Positions 43,897-52,416 are shown, numbered from the stretch's first letter. The stretch: 52,614 nucleotides of DNA from an uncultured Bacteroides sp. (GCA_900544675.1 UQVZ01000024.1:1-52614); one strand, 5' to 3'. Made by a program: numbers and translations. Notes: a model not told the origin generated them from the letters alone.

Positions 43897-44424
43897 TTAA
43901 TTCCGTATCTGTTCAACGACATCCTTCCCTGAAGAGAGTGTTGCCCCATGAAGTTCCACATAGTCTACTTTCAGTGAGTTTCGGTCGTTCACTTTTACGT
44001 AAATATATTCCAAGATGGCAGGTTTGCCGTCGATAGTCGTTTGGCATACATAATGTGTCCCTTGCCGGCGAATTTTCAATTCACGTTTAGAATAAGCAGA
44101 AAGTATAACCGTGCTGGTATCATCGCCTTTCGTTACGACTTTGTAGCCATATACCATTTTCCGTTGAATGAAATTCAGGCCGTTTGTTTTTCCTTTCTGA
44201 TCTTCCCGGTTTAGCCAATACACATTCAGCGGCTTGTCTATGTTCAGTTTCCCTTCTTCAATATTTGCATCATAGCAGACCACGTTCTTGTTCAGGCTTC
44301 TGGCGATGTGGAACACACGTTGTGGAGTAGGATATAAGTCTTCTTCAAGCGTCTTGCCTTGCACGGCAAAGCAGGTAAGGAATAAAAAAGACAATAAGCA
44401 GGCAATAGATTGTTTGATAGTCAT
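43897..44424 (-). CDS. DUF4833 family secreted protein
   Basis: 175 residues from the ATG at 44424; an ATG three codons upstream (44433) is an alternative. A signal peptide (IACLLSFLFLTCFAVQG) is followed by one domain with VFHIARSLNKNVVCYDANIEEGKLN in outline, PLNVYWLNR and IQRKMVYGY, which fits Bacteroidetes family DUF4833, of unknown function. It is probably periplasmic. The gene is convergent with the HEPN gene, with 12 bases between stops. TAACTTTG on the minus strand (44461-44454) is a likely -7 element, implying a leader of only about 20 bases. Confidence 0.8.
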   Translation of the reverse strand: MTIKQSIACLLSFLFLTCFAVQGKTLEEDLYPTPQRVFHIARSLNKNVVCYDANIEEGKLNIDKPLNVYWLNREDQKGKTNGLNFIQRKMVYGYKVVTKGDDTSTVILSAYSKRELKIRRQGTHYVCQTTIDGKPAILEYIYVKVNDRNSLKVDYVELHGATLSSGKDVVEQIRN

Positions 44425-44564
44425 ATTATGCATTTGATAAATGTTTTTCTGTGCAAAGTTAATCTTTTTTGTTTTCGATAGAGTTGTGTGCTGTTATAAG
44501 GAGAAAAAAGATACAACATTGTAGACAAAAGGATAAATGTGGCTTGATGTTTAAATCAAGATAT

Positions 44565-44601
44565 AAAAAAGAAAAGCTACTGAGAAAACTCAGCAGCTTT
44601 T
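44565..44601 (-). terminator. Terminator of tmRNA
   Basis: AAAAGCTACTGAG (44572-44584) and CTCAGCAGCTTTT (44589-44601) form a stem with one mismatch and a 4-base loop. On the minus strand it ends in a T-run (44570-44565). Confidence 0.85.
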
Positions 44602-44613
44602 AAAGTCATTCCG

Positions 44614-45007
44614 TGGACCTGGAGGGAATCGAACCCTCGTCCAAACAAGGAAGCCATACGCTTTCTACATGCTTATCTCTGCCTTCGGTTTTCGTGCGTA
44701 AGCAAGACCAGAGCCACCCACTTGCGCCTTAGCTTCTAAAATTTCATTTCAGCCGCGAAGCAAGACCAAAACTATTCCCGATTTTACTGCACCGCTTGAC
44801 CAAACGCTTCGGAACAAGAGCTTTTGAGCGATGTCTCGTTTCCACCACTGTGGCGGAAATAAAGCTAATCTACTGTACTTCGATTAAGCAGCGAGAGCAT
44901 AGTTTTCGTTGCCAGATAATTGTTCAGTAACTGAGATTATAGTGCAAATCACTGACGCACTGCATGCTTACATACCACATCTCTTGCTGTCAAATCCAGT
45001 CAAGCCC
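44614..45007 (-). ncRNA. ssrA: Transfer-messenger RNA (tmRNA)
   Basis: About 394 nt on the minus strand. The 5' end GGGCTTGACTGGATTTGACAG and the 3' end GGTTCGATTCCCTCCAGGTCC form the tRNA-like part; acceptor GGGCTTG pairs with CAGGTCC using two wobbles. The internal frame near 44889-44915 reads GNENYALAA then stop (plus the resume alanine contributed by the tRNA part), the tag typical of Bacteroides. It rescues stalled ribosomes with SmpB. CAAAGGTA at 45030-45037 (TACCTTTG on the minus strand) is its probable -7 element. Confidence 0.95.
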
Positions 45008-45129
45008 TTCGGTATTTTATAAGTGTTTGCAAAGGTAAGTATAATTTCTGAGATTATTCTTCTTTCTCAGATAAATAATTGGGGAAAAGGAAGTATTTCA
45101 ATTAAAAATAAAAGTTTTTCACGAAAATG

Positions 45130-45160
45130 TTTGCTATATTAAAAACTTTACCTACCTTTG
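45130..45160 (+). promoter_or_regulatory. Promoter of tRNA-Phe
   Basis: TTTG (45130-45133), a 19-bp gap, TACCTTTG (45153-45160). It is a full match to the Bacteroidetes promoter, 36 bases before the tRNA. Confidence 0.85.
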
Positions 45161-45196
45161 CAGCGCAATTAAGGAAAAAGATTGCAAAGATAAATT

Positions 45197-45269
45197 GGTG
45201 CCATAGCTCAGTTGGTAGAGCAAAGGACTGAAAATCCTTGTGTCCCCGGTTCGATTCCTGGTGGCACCA
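45197..45269 (+). tRNA. tRNA-Phe (anticodon GAA)
   Basis: Acceptor GGTGCCA/TGGCACC with discriminator A, D arm GCTC-AGTTGGTA-GAGC, anticodon arm AAGGA-CTGAAAA-TCCTT (GAA), and T loop TTCGATT with a weaker T stem. No CCA is encoded. Confidence 0.95.
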
Positions 45270-45278
45270 CTGAAAATC

Positions 45279-45310
45279 AGAGAGTTACATTGGTGTAGCT
45301 CTCTTTTTTT
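45279..45310 (+). terminator. Terminator of tRNA-Phe
   Basis: AGAGAGTTAC (45279-45288) pairs with GTAGCTCTCT (45295-45304) with one wobble pair, followed by a run of seven Ts. Confidence 0.85.
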
Positions 45311-45393
45311 GTGGTCTTTGATAGCCTTAAAACTACTCAAATTTAACGTATGGAGGCTTGCAGTTAAACCGGGAGTTAAACCAAGTAAACCGT

Positions 45394-45504
45394 ATGAATG
45401 TTACAGCTAACATTGTGTGTTACAAGTCGAAAACTCTTTCCAACGGAGAACACCTTTTGATAATTCGTGCCTGCAAAGGCGGAAAGAAGAAGTACAAATG
45501 CTGA
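45394..45504 (+). pseudogene. N-terminal remnant of a tyrosine recombinase (integrase)
   Basis: 36 codons reading MNVTANIVCYKSKTLSNGE and on through IIRACKGGKKKY to a stop. This is the typical start of Bacteroides conjugative or mobilisable element integrases (V-x-CYKSKTL-x-NGEHP-x-M-x-R-x-x-K-x-GK-[KR]-KY). The core-binding and catalytic domains are missing; the next gene is 22 bases away on the other strand. GTTAAACC is repeated at about 45363 and 45375, just upstream. With tRNA-Phe 125 bases before it, this looks like the scar of a former integrated element. Confidence 0.65.
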
Positions 45505-45526
45505 TAATCTTCAGGTTGTCCAACAG

Positions 45527-47272
45527 TTAGAAATCCATGCTCTGTTTAGTGAAAATAGGTCTGCCTGTAGGAGCTGTTTCCCAACGGGAGAATGAAAAAT
45601 TATATTTATCTTGATGTTGGTCTATCCAGTTATTTAAGGCTTCCGTTAAAGTGAGGCCTGTTTCCGTTACATTGAAATTAGAATCATAAGTATGATATGT
45701 TCCTATTTTTGCAGTATTAGGAACTGAAGAATTTTCTTCATAATAGCATGATTCGATTATCACGTTATCTCCAATGCTTTCTATATTAATAACAGCTTCA
45801 GCATTAGAGTATTCATTGAAATTAATGTTATATGTATAACAATTGATTAGTTTGCAGTTGGTTGATGTTGTATAACACATACCTCCGGATATAGATGAAG
45901 GGGGAAAGATGCATGATGCTATGTAACAATTTATAGCGCATTGGCGATTGTCATAACATAGACCTCCTACGGTTAAGTTGTTGCTTCCTTCAATGGTCAC
46001 ATGTTCTACGGAACTGTTCAGTATATTTCCTTCATTCATTCCTACTAATCCTCCAATATGCCCGGAATTATTATCTCGAATTTCCCCGGATTTTACATGG
46101 CAGTTGGTTATTGTACCTTTATTAAGCCCTGAGATTAGGCCAATCCAAAATTGTTTTGAATTGGTACTTGTGTTTGAGTAGGAACAATTATTTAGTGTCA
46201 GATTTTTTACTACACCATTCTCCCCAATGTAGCCAAATAAACCTTGATGATATGTATTTTTAGGGGTTATAATATTGAGTTGAGAAACAGTGTGTCCTTG
46301 GCCATCAAAATGATTGTTGAATGACATACTTTCTCTGCCGTAACCGATATCTTTCCTGTATCCTATCGGTTGTACTCGTGCGCTTTGTTCCTCGGTAAAC
46401 GAGATGTCGGCACATAGATAATATGTCATTTTTCCATTCTCTTCGCGACCGAATTCATCCAGTGTGCGTCCTTCGTAGGGCATATTATTAATAAGGTAAG
46501 AGAATGCGATAAAATCTTCGGCGGTAAAGATGCCCACTTCTTCTTTCTTCGAAATGAGTTGGTAGGTATATTGCTGTCCGGATGCGAAAGTCTGGGCAGA
46601 GGTGGTAAGCGTCTGTTCGCCTTCTGTGGTTTGGATATGGATTTCAATGGATAGGTTGTCGACAGGGGGGACGAGAAACGTGTAAGTGCGGTTATCTTGC
46701 TTTTCGAAGGAGACGGTTGGGGCAGGGGATTCCGTCAAGCTGAGTGTTCCGTCGGATGGGTTTATGCTTTCCAGCCGGACGGAAGGCGTAAAGCTGATGC
46801 TTTTCATTTTTGCATGAAGGGTTTCATTGGCTTCGAAAGTGACTTTGGCAAACAGATGGGTAAAGCCGAGAATGATGGGCTGGCGGTATGCGGTTTGTTT
46901 TCGGGCATGCAATACATCTTTCAGGTGTCCGTCGGCATTATAATAGTCTTGACTTTCGGTAGTAAATGCCGGGTAATAGGCTCTGACGGAAGCCGGTTCT
47001 CCCGATGTGTTCCACTGCAGATCGGTTTCGGGTTCCCATTGGTTACCTTGACAGGTTAGGGAAATGTTGTCGGCTTCTACACCTCCTCGGCTGAAGAAAG
47101 ATACGACGTCGCCTTCTTCCATAGCCGCTTTTTCTTCGTAAGAGCGGCTTACATTTTCCGTTTGGTTATCGAGAATGACGACAAGGGAAGAAAGAGAATT
47201 GTCATCAGCTTCCGATGTGCATCCGGCAAGCGCAAAGAGAAGGACGGATAAGATAACGGCTATTTGTTTCAT
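45527..47272 (-). CDS. Fimbrillin-family lipoprotein with GLUG repeats
   Basis: 581 residues. The lipobox is FALAGC (about C18). The N-terminal half (about 35-240) fits the fimbrillin-like fold of Bacteroidales surface proteins (DVVSFFSRGG, VRAYYPAF, LGFTHLFAKVTFEAN, FLVPPVDNLSIEIHIQ). From about 250 there is a region with GLUG-like repeats (FDGQGHTVSQLNI, GLFGYIGENGVVKNLTL, IGGLVGMNEGNI, VGGLCYDN), as in adhesins. It is probably a surface-exposed adhesin or pilus-tip component. There are no neighbouring fimbrial genes. The gene ends 22 bases from the integrase remnant. Confidence 0.82.
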   Translation of the reverse strand: MKQIAVILSVLLFALAGCTSEADDNSLSSLVVILDNQTENVSRSYEEKAAMEEGDVVSFFSRGGVEADNISLTCQGNQWEPETDLQWNTSGEPASVRAYYPAFTTESQDYYNADGHLKDVLHARKQTAYRQPIILGFTHLFAKVTFEANETLHAKMKSISFTPSVRLESINPSDGTLSLTESPAPTVSFEKQDNRTYTFLVPPVDNLSIEIHIQTTEGEQTLTTSAQTFASGQQYTYQLISKKEEVGIFTAEDFIAFSYLINNMPYEGRTLDEFGREENGKMTYYLCADISFTEEQSARVQPIGYRKDIGYGRESMSFNNHFDGQGHTVSQLNIITPKNTYHQGLFGYIGENGVVKNLTLNNCSYSNTSTNSKQFWIGLISGLNKGTITNCHVKSGEIRDNNSGHIGGLVGMNEGNILNSSVEHVTIEGSNNLTVGGLCYDNRQCAINCYIASCIFPPSSISGGMCYTTSTNCKLINCYTYNINFNEYSNAEAVINIESIGDNVIIESCYYEENSSVPNTAKIGTYHTYDSNFNVTETGLTLTEALNNWIDQHQDKYNFSFSRWETAPTGRPIFTKQSMDF

Positions 47273-47363
47273 CGGTGTTTTCTAACTGTATATTTTGTAT
47301 ATATAACGCCGTTATTTCGGTTCGTCTATCTTTAGGGATGCTTTTTTGAAGGGACAGGACATA

Positions 47364-47398
47364 AAAAAAACGCTGCTTACCTTCGCAGGCGAGCAGCG
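47364..47398 (-). terminator. Terminator of gdhA
   Basis: CGCTGCT (47371-47377) pairs with AGCAGCG (47392-47398), with inner pairs CCT/AGG. On the minus strand it is followed by eight Ts, about 60 bases after the gdhA stop. Confidence 0.82.
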
Positions 47399-47458
47399 CG
47401 AGCTACAATACAAAATACAAATACAACTAAACGAGATATGTTATCAACTTTTTCAGTT

Positions 47459-48796
47459 TTATACTATGCCTTGTGCCATCATGGCGTGAGCCACTTTCAT
47501 GAAGCCGGCTATGTTGGCTCCTTTCACATAATTGATGTATCCGTCAGGCTCGGTGCCGTATTTCACGCATTGTTCATGGATATTGTGCATAATCTGGTGC
47601 AACTTGTCGTCCACTTCCTGAGCGGTCCAACTGATATGCATGGCATTCTGGCTCATTTCAAGTCCCGAGGTGGCTACACCGCCTGCATTGACGGCTTTGC
47701 CCGGTGCATACATAATCTTGTTGGCGATGAATGCATCGATGGCTTCGGGTGTACATCCCATGTTGGAGATTTCACCGACGCAAAGTACGCAATTTTTTAT
47801 TAATCTGCAAGCATCTTCGCCATTTAATTCATTTTGGGTGGCACATGGGAGGGCGATGTCTACCTTTACTTCCCACGGACGGCGTCCCGGATAGAAAGTC
47901 GCGTTGGGATACTTCTCGGCATACGGTGCCACTACATCGTTGCCCGAAGCGCGCAACTCAAGCATATAGTCGATTTTCTCACCGCTTACTCCGTCTGGGT
48001 CATAGATGTATCCATCAGGTCCGGAGAGTGTGACCACTTTAGCGCCCAACTGATTGGCTTTCGTTACGGCTCCCCATGCCACGTTGCCGAATCCGGATAC
48101 CGCGATGGTCTTGCCTTTGATGTCGATGCCTTTCTTGTCGAGCATGTGTTTCACGAAATACAATCCGCCGAAGCCGGTCGCTTCAGGACGGATGAGCGAA
48201 CCTCCGTACTCCAGTCCCTTGCCGGTAAAGGTTCCGGTAAACTCATGGGTCAGTTTCTTGTACATGCCGAACATGTATCCCACTTCGCGTCCGCCTACGC
48301 CGATATCGCCGGCAGGCACGTCCATATCAGGACCTAAGTGGTGGTAAAGTTCCAGCATGAAAGCCTGGCAGAAGCGCATGATTTCAGCTTCGCTCTTGCC
48401 GCGCGGCGAGAAGTCAGAACCGCCTTTGGCACCTCCCATAGGCAATGTGGTTAATGCATTCTTGAATGTCTGTTCGAATCCCAGGAATTTCAGGATAGAC
48501 AGGTTGACCGAAGCATGGAAACGGATGCCGCCTTTATAGGGGCCGATGGCATTGTTGAACTGTACACGATAACCCAGATTGACCTGCACTTTTCCTTTGT
48601 CGTCTACCCAAGGCACACGGAACGTGATGATGCGGTCGGGTTCTACCAGCCGTTCGATAAGCGATACCTTTTCGAATTCAGGATGTTGGTTATAAATATC
48701 TTCGATAGAAATCAATACCTCTTTTACGGCTTGCAAATACTCTAATTCACCCGGATGCTTGGCTTCCAGCGATGACATAATCTGATTGATGTTCAT
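47459..48796 (-). CDS. gdhA: NADP-specific glutamate dehydrogenase
   Basis: 445 residues, the length of the hexameric NADP-dependent enzyme that fixes ammonium into 2-oxoglutarate to give glutamate. GPYKGGIRFH (85-94) and PMGGAKGGSDF (119-129) carry the substrate-binding and catalytic lysines (K124 probably catalytic). GFGNVAWGA near 235 is the nucleotide-binding loop, and NAGGVATSGLEMSQN closes the glutamate site. It is a single gene with its own promoter and terminator. Confidence 0.96.
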   Translation of the reverse strand: MNINQIMSSLEAKHPGELEYLQAVKEVLISIEDIYNQHPEFEKVSLIERLVEPDRIITFRVPWVDDKGKVQVNLGYRVQFNNAIGPYKGGIRFHASVNLSILKFLGFEQTFKNALTTLPMGGAKGGSDFSPRGKSEAEIMRFCQAFMLELYHHLGPDMDVPAGDIGVGGREVGYMFGMYKKLTHEFTGTFTGKGLEYGGSLIRPEATGFGGLYFVKHMLDKKGIDIKGKTIAVSGFGNVAWGAVTKANQLGAKVVTLSGPDGYIYDPDGVSGEKIDYMLELRASGNDVVAPYAEKYPNATFYPGRRPWEVKVDIALPCATQNELNGEDACRLIKNCVLCVGEISNMGCTPEAIDAFIANKIMYAPGKAVNAGGVATSGLEMSQNAMHISWTAQEVDDKLHQIMHNIHEQCVKYGTEPDGYINYVKGANIAGFMKVAHAMMAQGIV

Positions 48797-48840
48797 ACGT
48801 CTTTTATTTAAGGTCTGACAAAATGAAATGTTTCTGTATG

Positions 48841-48870
48841 CAAAGTTAGGATTTTCGGGAAATCAGCAAA
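48841..48870 (-). promoter_or_regulatory. Promoter of gdhA
   Basis: Minus strand: TTTG (48870-48867), an 18-bp gap, TAACTTTG (48848-48841), about 45 bases before the ATG. Confidence 0.72.
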
Positions 48871-49026
48871 ATATTTTCGGGGTTATTTCAAGCCGGAAAG
48901 TGATAAAAAGTTAAACGCTGCTTTCGGCTTTACTGTCTTCGGATTGAAGATTATGGGCGGATAAGTTGCATAAATCAAGAGAAATGCCGTTCTTTGTTAG
49001 ACAAATAAAGCTTAAATCCGACCGCT

Positions 49027-51990
49027 ATGCTCAATAAGTTAAAATTAAAACAACTCTATTTCAAAGACACACAGTTCGTCAATCTGATGACGAAACGCAT
49101 ATTCAACGTGCTGCTGGTGGCGAATCCGTATGATGCTTTCATGCTGGAGGACGATGGACGCATTGACGAGAAAATCTTTATCGAGTACATGAACCTGAGC
49201 CTTCGGTATCCGCCTCGCTTTACACAGGTGTCTACCGAAGAGGATACCTGGAAACAACTGGATAACATGACTTTCGACCTGGTGATTTGTATGCCCGGAA
49301 CGGACAATAGCGATACGTTCGATATCGGACGGCAAATCAAGGAGAAATATCCGCATATACCGTTGGTGGTGCTGACTCCGTTTTCGCATGGTATCCGTGA
49401 GCGGATGGAGCACGAAGACTTGAGCATCTTCGAATACGTATTCTGTTGGCTGGGAAACACCGATTTGCTGGTATCCATCATCAAGCTGATAGAGGACAAG
49501 ATGAACCTGGAGCATGACATCAAGGAGGTGGGTGTACAGATGATTCTGTTGGTCGAAGATTCCGTACGGTTTTATTCGTCGGTGCTTCCCAATTTATATA
49601 AATTCGTGTTGAAACAAAGTCAGGAGTTCGCTACCGAAGCTTTGAATGAACATCAGCGTACCTTGCGTATGCGCGGGCGTCCTAAAATTGTATTGGCGCG
49701 TACCTACGAGGAAGCGCTTGACCTATATACCCGTTATCAGAACCATACGCTGGGCATTGTGTCGGATGCCCGTTTCCCTCGTGAGGGGAAAATCGACCCG
49801 CAGGCAGGCATCCGCTTTTTGACTGAGGTGCGTAGCCGTAGTCCGTTTATTCCATTGATATTGCAATCGGCGGAGATTTCCAATCGGGAGTTTGCCGAGC
49901 ATATCCACGCTCAGTTCATCGACAAGAACTCGAAGAAAATGAATATTGATTTGCGTCAGGCTGTTTCCGAGCATTTCGGTTTCGGCGATTTTGTGTTCCG
50001 CAATCCGAAGACCAAGGAAGAAGTGGCGCGTGTGCACAACCTGAAGGATTTGCAGAATGCCATCTTTTCCATTCCCGCCGATTCGCTTTTGTATCACATC
50101 AGCCGCAATCACGTTTCCCGTTGGCTCTATTCGCGTGCCATATTCCCCGTTGCCGAGTTTCTGAAACAGATAACCTGGGAATCGTTGCAGGACATTGACG
50201 CGCATCGGCAAATTATTTTCGAAGCTATTGTCAAATACCGCAAGATGAAGAATCAGGGAGTCGTAGCTGTCTTCCAGCGCGACCGTTTCGACCGTTATTC
50301 CCATTTCGCGCGTATCGGTGACGGTTCGTTGGGAGGTAAGGGAAGAGGCTTGGCTTTTATTGACAACATGATTAAGCGTCATGTCGAATTTGAAGAATTC
50401 GAGAATGCCACGATTGCCATTCCCAAGACCGTAGTGCTCTGTACCGATGTGTTCGACGAGTTTATGGAGACCAATCAGCTTTATCAGATTGCTTTGAGCG
50501 ATGCCGAGGATGAAGTGATACTGCGTGCTTTCCTGCGTGCCAAGCTGCCAGACAGTCTGGTGGATGATTTCTTTACTTTTTTCGATGTGGTGAAGGCTCC
50601 GATAGCCATCCGTTCGTCCAGCTTGCTGGAAGATTCGCATTACCAGCCCTTTGCCGGCATTTATTCTACGTATATGATTCCTTATCTCGATGACAAGTAT
50701 GAACGCCTCCGGATGTTGAGCGATGCCATCAAGGGGGTTTATGCTTCGGTATTCTATAAGGACAGCAAGGCTTATATGCAGGCTACCAGCAATGTGATTG
50801 ACGAAGAAAAGATGGCGGTCATCTTGCAGGAAGTGGTCGGAGCGCAATATGGCGACCGCTATTATCCGGCCATTTCCGGAGTGGCGCGCTCGGTCAACTA
50901 TTATCCCATCAATGATGAACTGGCGGAAGAGGGTACGGTCAGCTTGGCATTGGGATTGGGTAAATACATTGTCGATGGCGGACTGACATTGCGGGTGTGT
51001 CCGTATCATCCCGACAAGGTGTTACAGACCAGTGAAATGGAAATGGCTTTACGCGAAACGCAGACTCGTTTCTATGCGCTCGACCTGAAGAATATGGGGC
51101 ACAACTTTTCGCTTGATGATGGGTTCAACCTCTTGAAGCTCTCGGTGAAAGACGCTGAAGCAGACGGTTCGCTTACTTATATCGCTTCTACCTACGACCC
51201 GTATGACATGGTGATACGCGACGGAATCTATCCGGGCGGGCGCAAGGTCATTACCTTTGCCAATATCTTGCAGCATGATGTTTTCCCGTTGGCACGCATT
51301 CTTCAGTTGGTACAGAAATATGGGCAAGGTGAGATGCGCCGTCCGGTGGAAATCGAATTTGCGGTCAATCTGAATGCACAGGAGAAGACCGGCACGTTCT
51401 ATTTGCTACAAATCCGTCCGATGGTAGATCTGAAAGCCGATTTGGATGAAGACTTGGAAGCAATTCCTGAAGACCGTCTGTTGCTCAAGAGCGGGAATGC
51501 GTTGGGACAGGGAGTGATGGATGACATGCAGGACGTGATTTATGTAAAGACCGAAGGCTATACGGCATCGAACAATCAGTTGATAGCTTACGACATCGAA
51601 AAACTGAACAAACGTTTCCTTGACGAAGGCAAGCACTATGTGCTGGTAGGTCCGGGCAGATGGGGAAGCAGTGATACGTGGTTGGGCATTCCGGTGAAAT
51701 GGCCGAACATATCCGCTGCCCGTGTCATTGTAGAGGCCGGATTAACCAATTATCGGGTAGACCCCAGCCAAGGCACGCACTTTTTCCAGAACCTGACTTC
51801 GTTTGGAGTCGGTTATTTCACTATCAATGCTTATTGTGGCGACGGCATCTTCAACGAGGCTTTGCTCAATAGTATGCCTGCCGTAGAAGAAACGAAATTC
51901 ATCCGCTGGGTGCATTTCGACAAACCTTTGGTGGCAAAGATGAACGGAAAGAAGAAACTCGGAGTGGTGGAATTGCCGGAACAGTCTTAA
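49027..51990 (+). CDS. Receiver-PEP synthase-like ATP-grasp fusion protein
   Basis: 987 residues. The first receiver-like domain (about 24-155) lacks the phospho-acceptor aspartate (DLVICMPG where D is expected). The second (about 168-315) has all key residues: E177-D178, D247 (IVSDARFP) and K300 (FIDKNS). From about 350 to 820 lies a PEP synthase/pyruvate phosphate dikinase N-terminal ATP-binding domain (GGKGRGLAFI, PIAIRSSSLLEDS, LLQIRPMVDL). No phosphohistidine swivel domain or PEP-binding barrel follows; the last 160 residues (VLVGPGRWGSSDTWLGIPV) belong to another, unnamed region. It is therefore not a complete PEP synthase. It may be a signal-controlled phosphotransferase; the true partner is unknown. 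The start could also be the ATG at 49087. Confidence 0.8.
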   Translation: MLNKLKLKQLYFKDTQFVNLMTKRIFNVLLVANPYDAFMLEDDGRIDEKIFIEYMNLSLRYPPRFTQVSTEEDTWKQLDNMTFDLVICMPGTDNSDTFDIGRQIKEKYPHIPLVVLTPFSHGIRERMEHEDLSIFEYVFCWLGNTDLLVSIIKLIEDKMNLEHDIKEVGVQMILLVEDSVRFYSSVLPNLYKFVLKQSQEFATEALNEHQRTLRMRGRPKIVLARTYEEALDLYTRYQNHTLGIVSDARFPREGKIDPQAGIRFLTEVRSRSPFIPLILQSAEISNREFAEHIHAQFIDKNSKKMNIDLRQAVSEHFGFGDFVFRNPKTKEEVARVHNLKDLQNAIFSIPADSLLYHISRNHVSRWLYSRAIFPVAEFLKQITWESLQDIDAHRQIIFEAIVKYRKMKNQGVVAVFQRDRFDRYSHFARIGDGSLGGKGRGLAFIDNMIKRHVEFEEFENATIAIPKTVVLCTDVFDEFMETNQLYQIALSDAEDEVILRAFLRAKLPDSLVDDFFTFFDVVKAPIAIRSSSLLEDSHYQPFAGIYSTYMIPYLDDKYERLRMLSDAIKGVYASVFYKDSKAYMQATSNVIDEEKMAVILQEVVGAQYGDRYYPAISGVARSVNYYPINDELAEEGTVSLALGLGKYIVDGGLTLRVCPYHPDKVLQTSEMEMALRETQTRFYALDLKNMGHNFSLDDGFNLLKLSVKDAEADGSLTYIASTYDPYDMVIRDGIYPGGRKVITFANILQHDVFPLARILQLVQKYGQGEMRRPVEIEFAVNLNAQEKTGTFYLLQIRPMVDLKADLDEDLEAIPEDRLLLKSGNALGQGVMDDMQDVIYVKTEGYTASNNQLIAYDIEKLNKRFLDEGKHYVLVGPGRWGSSDTWLGIPVKWPNISAARVIVEAGLTNYRVDPSQGTHFFQNLTSFGVGYFTINAYCGDGIFNEALLNSMPAVEETKFIRWVHFDKPLVAKMNGKKKLGVVELPEQS

Positions 51991-51997
51991 AAATTAA

Positions 51998-52055
51998 ACA
52001 CAGAAACACAAAGACACAGAGCTTCATGATTCTCTGTGACTCTGTGTCTCTGTGT
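51998..52055. repeat. Hairpin built from octamer repeats
   Basis: ACACAGAA, ACACAAAG, ACACAGAG (51998-52021) stand opposite CTCTGTGA, CTCTGTGT, CTCTGTGT (52032-52055), giving a 24-bp stem with a few mismatches and a 10-base loop. It lies 7 bases after the fusion gene stop and may act as its terminator or 3' stabiliser. Confidence 0.85.
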
Positions 52056-52061
52056 TCAAAA

Positions 52062-52098
52062 AGAAAAAAACGATGAAAGAATTGCTTCTCTCATCGTT
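52062..52098 (-). terminator. Terminator of tRNA-Pro(CGG)
   Basis: AACGATGAAAGAA (52069-52081) and TTCTCTCATCGTT (52086-52098) form a 13-bp stem with one mismatch; on the minus strand a T-run follows (52070-52062). Confidence 0.82.
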
Positions 52099-52101
52099 CT
52101 G

Positions 52102-52174
52102 TCGGAATGAGGCGACTCGAACGCCCGACCCCTACGTCCCGAACGTAGTGCGCTACCAACTGCGCTACATTCCG
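52102..52174 (-). tRNA. tRNA-Pro (anticodon CGG)
   Basis: Minus strand: acceptor CGGAATG/CATTCCG, D arm GCGC-AGTTGGTA-GCGC, anticodon arm CTACG-TTCGGGA-CGTAG (CGG), T arm GGGCG-TTCGAGT-CGCCT and discriminator A. No CCA is encoded. Confidence 0.94.
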
Positions 52175-52205
52175 ATTGTGTATCGTTGTCTTTCGATAAC
52201 GGGTG

Positions 52206-52236
52206 CAAAGGTAGAGCTTTTTTTTATATCAGCAAA
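52206..52236 (-). promoter_or_regulatory. Promoter of tRNA-Pro(CGG)
   Basis: Minus strand: TTTG (52236-52233), a 19-bp gap, TACCTTTG (52213-52206). It is a full consensus match, about 32 bases before the tRNA. Confidence 0.85.
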
Positions 52237-52296
52237 AGAATTGCCGACTTTTTTATGCTGAAAATGCAAATTTCTTCTTTCAGTCGGGAAAAACAA

Positions 52297-52416
52297 TCCC
52301 TTTTTGCCAAAGAGAATTTGTTTTCAGAGAGGATTATCCTCTTTGCCAAAGAGGATAGTCTTCTTTTTAAAAGAGGACCATCTTCTTTTTAAAAGAGGAT
52401 TATCTTCTTTTTTCAG
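52297..52416. repeat. Array of 22-bp palindromic units (TCCTCTTT/AAAGAGGA)
   Basis: Units begin at 52337, 52359, 52381 and 52403, with less regular ones from 52297. TCCTCTTTGCCAAAGAGGA (52337-52355) is a perfect palindrome around its central base. TCTTCTTTTTAAAAGAGGA stands at 52359 and 52381, with a 3-base spacer (CCA, TTA). No gene is seen from here to the window end (52417-52614). Confidence 0.85.
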
